A stretch of DNA of 64,000 nucleotides from Durusdinium trenchii. Lineage: Eukaryota; Sar; Dinophyceae; Suessiales; Symbiodiniaceae. The stretch lies in assembly GCA_963970005.1 (NCBI GenBank), contig CAXAMN010023695.1, positions 955,118 to 1,019,117 of the forward strand. The letters are read 5' to 3'. The notes beneath the pieces are model-generated. The model had not been told where the DNA came from, searched no databases, and worked only from the letters and a program-made list of their open reading frames with translations. Shown here in pieces: positions 12,401-21,400 of this stretch. A program made the translations under genes and the position numbers. Every line of letters begins with the position of its first letter. Position 1 is the stretch's first letter.

Positions 12401-15400
12401 AAACTTTACGCAGTATTTACATAGTTTACAAAGCTTTCACAAAATTTGCAATTTGTTCAGTTTACACAGTTTTGGCAGAGTATTGAAAGTTTACAACGAT
12501 TTTACAAAGCTTTGGAATTTGACAAAGTTCTTGCAAAGTTCGGAATTTACACAGTTTTTCAATTTTTACAGAGCCTACAAAGTCTTACAAAGTTTTTACA
12601 ACGTTTTCAAAGCTTTTACAAAGTTTACAAAGTTGTACAACGTTTTTACAAAGTTTACAACAGCTTTTTCAAGTTTACAAAGTTTTTACAAAGTTTTTAC
12701 AAAGTTTACAAAGCTTTTACAAAGTTTACAAAGTTTTTACGAAGTTTACACAAGTTTTTCAAGTTTACAAAGTTTTTACACAGTTTACAAGGTTTTTACA
12801 AAGTTTTTACAAAGTTTACAAAGTTTTTACAAAGTTTACAAATGGCTGGTAAAAAACACTTGTGTTTACAACAAATGACATGAAAAACACTTCTTTTTAA
12901 GCAAAAAATCGTGCAAAAACACTTCTTTCACAGAACTTTACAAAGTTTTACAAAGTTTTTACAAAGTTTACATAGTTTACACAGTTTTTACAAAGTTTAC
13001 AAAGTTTTTACAAAGTTTACAACGTTCTGACAAAGTTTGCGACATTTGCCTTTTGTTACACAAATTTACAAAGTTTTTACAAAGTTTACAAAGTTTTGAA
13101 GATTTTGGAAAGTTTACAAAGATTTTGCCAAGTTTACGAAGTCTTGCAAAGTTTACAGAATTTCGACAAAGTTTACAAAGTTTTGACAACGATTACAAAG
13201 TTTTGCTAGTTTATTTATTTGCAAAGTTTACAAAGTTTCTTTCTACATTTTACCAAGTTTTTACAAAGTTTGTACAGTTTCACAATTTGTACAAAGTTTT
13301 AGGAAATTTACAAAGTGTTCAAAGTTTACAAAGTTTTCACAACGTTCACAAGGTCTTTCAACATGTTTACAATGTTTTGACAAAGTTTACGAAGTTTAAA
13401 AACGTTTTACAAAGTTTGCAATTTGTTACGAAGTCTATAACGTCTTTTTTAAATAGAGTTTACGAAGGCCTACAACATCTAAAAGTTGTTTACAAAGTTT
13501 ACAAAATGTTAGTACAAAGTGTACAAAGTTTGCAATGTTTACAAACTTTTTGACAAAGTTCACAAAGTGTTGACAAAGTTTACAAGTGTTTACAAAGTTT
13601 TGACAAAGTTTTCGCATTTTACAATTTTTTACACAAAGTTTTCGCAGTTTTTACACAGTTTTACAAAGTGTACAAAGTTTTTACAAAGGTTTACGAAGTT
13701 TAAAGTGTTTCAGTGTTTAAAAAGTTTACAATTTTAACAACAGTTTACGAAGTTTTGACAAAGTTTGCAAAGTTTTTTCAATCTTTACACAGTTGCAGAG
13801 TTTTGAAAGTTTACAAAGTTTTAGAATTTCACCAAAGTTTCTACAAAGCTTACACAGCTTTTACAAATTTACAAAGTATTTACAAAGTTTACAAAGTTTT
13901 GACACAGATTGAAAAAAAATCCGAAACTTTGTAGAAAGTTTGTAAGCATCAAAAACTTTTGTAAAGGCTTTGTAAAAACGTTCAAACTCAATAACTTGGT
14001 AACAACTTTGTAAAATTCCAAAACCTTTTCAAAGCTTGATAAATGTCCAAAGCTTTGTTCAGATATCTAAAGGTTCAATACTTTTTAAAAACTTCGTAGA
14101 ATTTAATGTACTGTAAGTTTCCAAAGCTTTGTGAACTTTGTTATTTCTATTTTTAAACTTTGTAGACTTTGTTAAAACTTTGTAATGCAAAAACTCGGTA
14201 AAAAATTGCAATTCCAAAACTTTGTCAATTTTTTGTAAAGAGCCAAAAATTTGTAAACACTTTGTAGGAAGTTTGTTTGAAGACCTGCGAAAGCTGTTCA
14301 AGAAGAGCTGATCTTTGGATCAGTGAGACTGCTTGCATTTTTTTGTTAAAAGAAAAACGGCATTTGGTGCTTGCGCTTTGGGAATTTGTGACTGGTGGCT
14401 GTAGTGTTTCAGGGTATTGAGGGTGAGAAGAAGGGTCGAATGGTTATTGGTTGTGGAAGTGTTTTAAGACTTGGCCACGGAAACACCAAAACACTTCTTT
14501 CATTTTTTCCAAACAACATTGGTGCAAAACACTTCTTGCGAGCAAAAACACTAAACTCAAGCAACTTAACACAAGGAGTCCAGCAAAGACTTGGGGAGTT
14601 AGGAACCGATTGCTACTGTGAAGCGACTATCCCACAATCTGATTGGCAACACTCTTCCAGGCAACCAAATTCTTATCAACTGCAACTGCTGCAAGCAGAA
14701 TCATGCTGATCGCACCGCGCTGTTCGTCGCTCAGTCCGGTGAGGTTGCAAGTCAAGGAGAGACTGAATTCGGATGTGTTCCCTTGAGGAAGGGCATCCGG
14801 TCCAAACTTAGACGTTGCCACTGACGTTGCCGGCTGTAGTTCTACAGCTGCAAACGAGTGGCATTCGAGTCATTCAACGGTGGAGGAGGCATCTTGACTT
14901 GCACATTCTGTGCGTCGATGCTGGCCTCGATGTTGGCCAAGGAGCTGTACAACGATTCGAAGGACTTCCGCTGCTCCCGGTTCATCAGGTGAGTAGTGAA
15001 CATCACCTCACGGTCCAATCCACATGCGGATCCGCTTGCAGTGTACTAGTGACAAGGAGGAGCTGCCACTATATCCCATGACCCTCGGAGTCCTACACCA
15101 GGGGGGCTGGTTTGAAGACCCTATCTAAGAACACTCTGACAAACACATCACATGGAAGTGGATGACGTTAAACCCCCCTGCGCCCTGACTCCTTTCCTTT
15201 ACAAACACGTGATGTTCATGATTTTCCACATCCCATGTGATGTGTTCGGTCTCTTGGGGTAAGTGGATGATGGGTACCCCAGGACTCCATCGATGGGCAA
15301 AGTAGTGCAGTGAGTGGGAGGCGTGTGGGACGCGGTCGGTGCGTCCACCGAGTCACGGTCTGCAAGTCGATACTGGTGGCCGCACCCTTCATTCGCACAC

Positions 15401-18400
15401 AGGCGTTCGCAAAGGTGGTGGCATCGATCGTAGTCTCCCCTTGCAACTCCACGAGCATCCGGAAGAAGGTCTCGGCGTTCTTGATGTCAATACCCCTTGA
15501 TTGAAGGTATGACCTGAATCAGGCTGGCTATGGCTGGCTTCTGTCCATGCGAAACGAAACAGTGGTATCTATGGGCCATTGGGCTGAGTAAACCCCTAAA
15601 GCTCCCAAACAGGGAAGAAAAAACGAGTTCCCCATATCCAAACATCCAAACTTCTTCTAGAGACCAAGCAGTTCAAGCTTCAAATGCATCCTAACTGTCA
15701 TAGTAGTTGTCATAGTTCAGAACCAGCCAGTCGGATTGATTTATTGGGTTGCACGGTTGCCTCCTTGCTTTAGAATAATTACCCAACATTTTCTCTGAAC
15801 AAATCCAGCACCCACAAGAATTCCCTTCCTCACCCTGGACAAATTCATGCCCTGGACAAGTATACGTTTCATCCCTAAGTACTGTAATCTGAAAACCCAG
15901 TCTCCCCAGTCTCTTCCGGTCCGTCGAACCCCCCTTCCACTCCAGACCTGAATTCATAGGTCTCCACGAGCTTGCGGAACTCCTCCAAGCCCAAGCGTTG
16001 CTCAATGCCATCGGAGCTTTTGGACTTGCTCTTGAAGAGCTTCGTCAACATTTTGTGATCCTGGGCATCTTGAAGCTGATGCTCCACCTGAGACGGGCAA
16101 TTTTCATAAAGAGAAATGACCGGATCTGGCGCCATATGGCATGGCCATGGCCCGTAGACCGGATCGAGCGAAGCTAGACCGTAGCCTCAAACAGGTGCAC
16201 GTCTGGGTCCGGCGGTTTTGTGCGCATGGTTGCACATGACGAGAGGTATGTCTGTATGTCATCCAAGAAATGGATACCATCTAGTTTGGTGCCATTCCAG
16301 GTGTCCGTTCTTGCCCAATGCTTGATATGTTTATTTCTCACTCAGGTGTGTCACCTTGTGACCGCGGCATGGTAACCCCTGGCACTGCCTAGAGGTCCTA
16401 CGACGACCTCGCCCGTTCCTCCGAGTGACAATGACCATGTCAGCATCCGGCATGGCTAACTTCAGGGCTTTCTCCACGAAAATGCTGGTGACGATGTTCC
16501 AAACCTGAGTGGTTTCGAGCGTTCTTATTGGGAATTCATGATCAGTGAAACGTGAGAGTGACCTGCCATCGTGACTGTCTCGAGTGATGCTCACTTGCGT
16601 AGTGTTGTTGTGCGCGTGTTTTCCAGCACCCCCCTCACCCAAACTGAGGAAGAATAACATAGACATAAACTGGCAAGGGAACGCATTGGCGCACATCCCT
16701 CGCATTCCAGCCAACGATGGTTGGAGATTTCAAAGTTTCTGGGAACCTTTGCTATACTTGTCAATCAAAGGGCTGGGTTAGCGGTTAGCGCTTGCAAATG
16801 GAAGTAGTAAATGTGGACATATGTGGAAATAATAGCTAGGGATGCCATCTATACACGTCTTGTGTGGGCGCTCCAAGGCAATGTCTAGCTCTCTGCTCAT
16901 GAGCTGATTAAATTGCTATGGAGCACGTGAAGCAGAATTGGACAACTATGTTATGATATGCTTGATACATTTACTGTACTTGCACCATTTGCACATGCTG
17001 GTTTACTCAAGGCGAAAAAACACATGACTGGATCATGCCCAAAGGCCGAGATGAAGACAAAGGCCACATAGCCCAAGAAGGCCATGGGCATCACCATGCC
17101 TGAGCTGAGTGGATGGAGAAACAACCTGTGTTGAAAGAGTTCCATCAAAAAGAGCAAACTGGAGGGCAACGATAGAATAGGTTCGCAAGGACAACAAGGC
17201 GGCAGGCGACTCTACTATAGCTGTCAACCCACAATTCGTGGGCATTTGTAGGTCAATTGCTTCTTTGCTCTCATCATCCAGCTGTTGGCACACATGTGAA
17301 TGATTGTGAATGTGCTGTATGTCATGTGCGCCGAAATCGGCCACCCGGGTTCAGTCCACCCGTCCTCAGGACCAAGCGACCTGTCTTTCTCAATGCTTGG
17401 TAGGGCTCATTCCAGTCCACTCCACTCGTGGACGCTTGGAAGAGCGTCACCACCGTCGAGCCCACCGAGCCGAAGTAGGTCGTCAACTGCTCGACGTCCG
17501 TACCATCCTGCGATCGACTGATGTGCACTGAGCAGGTCACACGACTGAGGGAAGCAACATGAAGCAACCACTGACAAACTGAAGGAGGGGCCATGCTTCA
17601 TGACGATGCCATGCTTTTTTTTCGATGAAACTACTAAACTACTGGTGAACTGGGTCCTTGAACTTCACACCGCTAGCTGCATGAGTTGCCTGACCCTACC
17701 CTGTATGACTGACTACTTACTTGCCTTGCCCTGAAACAGATCCACGTTCCTATTGCCCACCATCCACCTGCACCACAACGCAAACAACACGGCTCCTGTC
17801 TGGCGTGGACCAGGGTGAGGTGCTCGACAATGCCCTGCTGCAGCAGGAGCGCGAAGACGTACATCACGAAGACCAGCATGATGACACACCACATGACGTT
17901 CATCAAGGATCCAAGAACCTGAAGCAACCACGGAGTGCGGTGTTTTGTCCAGTGTGTTTGTCCCCCAAGTGACACCAAACCAAACCGGAGATGTTGTAAA
18001 GCCATCTACGCCTGAGGCCTATTTTCCCCCAAGTGAGATTTGTTTGTTCTCTTCAAACCTTGCAACTCACAGATTTGAAGCACACCCGATCGGAGGCCAT
18101 TCAACTCCAACACTCCATGGACAACATGGTCTGACGAAAAGGTGCCACTTCTCTGCATGCTTCGCACTTTCAAGACTTGATGAGTCCATCATCACCCTCT
18201 CCCCTTCTCTCTGGTCTTTCTCTACGCCACGACCGCCCCGAAGCCCGGACCCAGGACCCAGGGACGCAATCCAGCATCAAGCGCAGCTCGCTGAAGAACT
18301 TCAAGGTGCGGAAGACCCGCAAGATCTTCACCTTGAGCCAAGGTTCTGTTCCGCGTTCGGTTTCAATGAGCGCAGGAACCAGTGATGTGTTTGGAAGTGG

Positions 18401-21400
18401 AAAGCGATGCTTTCAACAATCGAGTAGATCAACGATATCGAGTATAGCCTAGCTCTTGGGAGTGGAACAACCACATAAAAGCATGGCAATATTCAATAAT
18501 TGGAACAAGTGAGAGAGATCATCTGAGATCGGAAGCAAAAGACGAGACTCTGCAGTGATCTCCAGTGAGAGTCAGAGTTGGTTACCCAATTGAAGCAGCA
18601 AAAGTCCGTTGCATTCATCCATTGAACTGAGTGACTTAAAAGTCTAAAAGCGGAGAACCAAGATCAACTATATATTATATATAACTATATATATATTGTC
18701 AATCGAATACAGGGCTACATTCCACAAACAAAATGGGCAGTGTGCGTCCAAAAAGCCTTGAACACGAACACCCCACGCATATGCCGGAAATCTGGCTGTC
18801 CTGGGATTGTCTGCGGGTTGCAGTTTCACGGCCGCTCCCCGTGCAAGCGAGTCACGATGCGGCACAGCCGCACCAAGCGCAGGAAGGCCAAGTTCACCCC
18901 GCTCCCCGTGCTTTCTTCCGCAACATCGCCAGTATTGAAGGCTAAGAAGGTGAAAAGGTTCTCAAAGATGGAGAAGACTACTAACCTCCAAAGGCAAACA
19001 TCTGTCCCTACAGCTGAACAGCAAGTTCAGTTCTGATTGCTTTCCCTCCGTCTATGCCTATGCCTCTCTGGAAAAAATGCTCTTCGTTCACCAAAGACAA
19101 AATGCTTGACATCCAGCATTCATCTATACATCTGATGTCACACACTCCGTGAAAGCACCAGTACCTGACCGACCTCCATCAATACCATTGACGGAAGCAA
19201 ATCCTTTTGTGCCATGATCTCGACAAATCCTTTAATGTGAACGGTTGATGAATAGAATTTATATGAATTTTATGAAACACACTATATGATTAAATAGAGA
19301 TGATGGTTGACCACCCAAGTGCGCCCCCCAAGTTGGGCGCTTTATTCAATCAACAGTCCAAACAATCCCGTTCGTTCGGAACCGAGGCACATGAAATCGA
19401 AGCAGTTCCAGGACATCTCCGAGTTCCAAAAAAAAGAAGAGCCGGTGCACCATAAGTTTCAACACGAGTTCCACCACATAGAAGGAGGCCAAAAGAACTT
19501 CCGCAATCTGAACTCTGGGATCCAAGTCAAAAGGAGTTTCAATGTTTTGCATCTCCAGATCTGTGGTGTAGAAAATGAAGATCGCGTTCCTCGGAAAACG
19601 GTTGCGACTTGTTTCATCTTGTTTTAGATGTTTCAGTTGTAGTAATTTATGTCCGTGAGTTTTGAGATATCTATATGATGATGCATGTTCATCCGGCTGC
19701 AGCGGCCCCAACATTTTATGTGAATCATTTGCCAAACCTCGCCAAATCTATCAAAACTCCAAGATTCAAGAGAATCACCGCCCCACTCACCATCCCAAAG
19801 GTGGTGCTGTTGACGAAGCGATGCAGGCATCCATGTCGTGGCGGCTCTTCCCAGGTCAAGCACTTCTCCCAGGCCACCAAGCAGGACACGAAGGCACGAC
19901 TACAACGAGCCGCGCACGAGCACTGGTTGTCACCTTAGGAGATTTGCCGTCCAGCCCTGCCAGGCGAAACTATACGTTTCATATCGTTTCATACCAGGGG
20001 AGTCACCCAGTTTCACTGGACACGCAAGTTATCGGACGTCCATCCGATCCGAGGAGAAACCGGATTGCCAGGTCACCCGTGGCGAAGTTGGACTTGATCA
20101 AACTGGTCAAGGTATTTCGCACCATGGAGCGTTCCTTCCTCAGCGAACGCCGCGGGTGTGTATGTCCGTGGAGACCCGTCCGCGGAGATGTAGACGGGTC
20201 GATGAGTCGATGTGCCAAAGCAAGGCTGGGAGGTGGGAACGCCTGGGATATCTCTCCCCATTTAAAGACCTACTCATTTTGGGATCTACCTGGCCACCCG
20301 GTTGTCACAAAGTCAAGGAATAACATGCTAAAAACAAGAAGGGGGGTGCCCTCCAACACAGGTCAACGTCTCCAAAACAACGAGAAAGAACTGTGAAGCC
20401 ATGAATTTTCACAGCTCAGCCTCCCATCAATGCCATTGATGCTATAGTGATGATGATGTGTATCAGACTCATCCCCCTTCATCATCTTGGAGGCCGTCGA
20501 CATCGATGCTTCGCCCCCTGCGTTTGCAGCAAAGGCCTGCAACTGTTGGTCGAAATGGACGGCACACGGAGAGGAGGTCAGTGGCGAAACCATGGGTTCC
20601 CCCTCTCTTCCAGATTCCACCGAAAAAGAACTGAAAATACGAGGAGTTGCACCACAAAAGGCCCAGGAGCAATGTTCTCAAGCGCTTGTTTGTTGCATTT
20701 CTCCCCCCAGTTCGGATCCTCTTCCCAAAACAGCTGCTTGTGTTCTCCTCTCCATCCCCAATAAAGCATCCACCAGCCTCTGGTTGTGAAAACGGCACCA
20801 GTGGTGGTTCCACCAGCTCTCCTACCACCGGTGGGGCGCCTTGGTGCCGGTGCGCCCGAAGCCCAGGAACTTTGGGAGCTTCTGTGGCGCATTGCCCTCG
20901 TCGGCCTCCGACACCTCCTCCGAGTGGTCATGCGAGGCATCCGGGCTCACCTGGGTGAGAAGTGCCGTAGAGAGAGGTGGGGAGAGGTACAGCGGCCAAA
21001 CACAAGCAAGAAAAACATACGTGAAATTTTAGCATAGCTAGCAACATAAGTGGAAAATGAAATGTTATTGTTATGACGATTTCTATAATTTGATGTTCTT
21101 TGTGTTTGTTTTGATGGCTTCCAGGATTTGGATGTTGTAAGAGCTCGTTGATGGTTTCGGAGAACGCTGGTCCGTCCCCTCTTGTTGGCTGCAAACGCCT
21201 GCCTTGACGATCGGACTGGCATGTCGAATGCTCAACTTGTGCAGCTCACCCTCCAACTTGGCCAGAAGGGCTTCTTCGCCTCGAGTGTGCTGATCAGGAA
21301 GCTGCCCAAAATGGTCCGAAGTCAATCCCTCTGGAAGGGGATTCAAAACCCCATTGCGGATCTATATCATCAAAAATATCAAAAATCATCAAAAATTCAT

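Noticed and set aside
12369..12878. 169-codon and 145-codon open frames in the AT-rich array
   Set aside because: They translate the repeat into KVYKVFTKFTKFL-type low complexity in two frames at once; this is a consequence of unit length and lack of stops, not a gene.
18326..18338. TTGGCTCAAG on the minus strand, resembling the end of the dinoflagellate spliced leader
   Set aside because: Only 10 bases match, the upstream CCATTT part is absent, and it lies at an internal channel exon in the S4 region rather than at a gene start.
19737..19863. Minus-strand open frame of 76 codons over the S1 exon
   Set aside because: It is a shadow in another frame; the S1 helix is read in the frame containing FVNSTTFGM.
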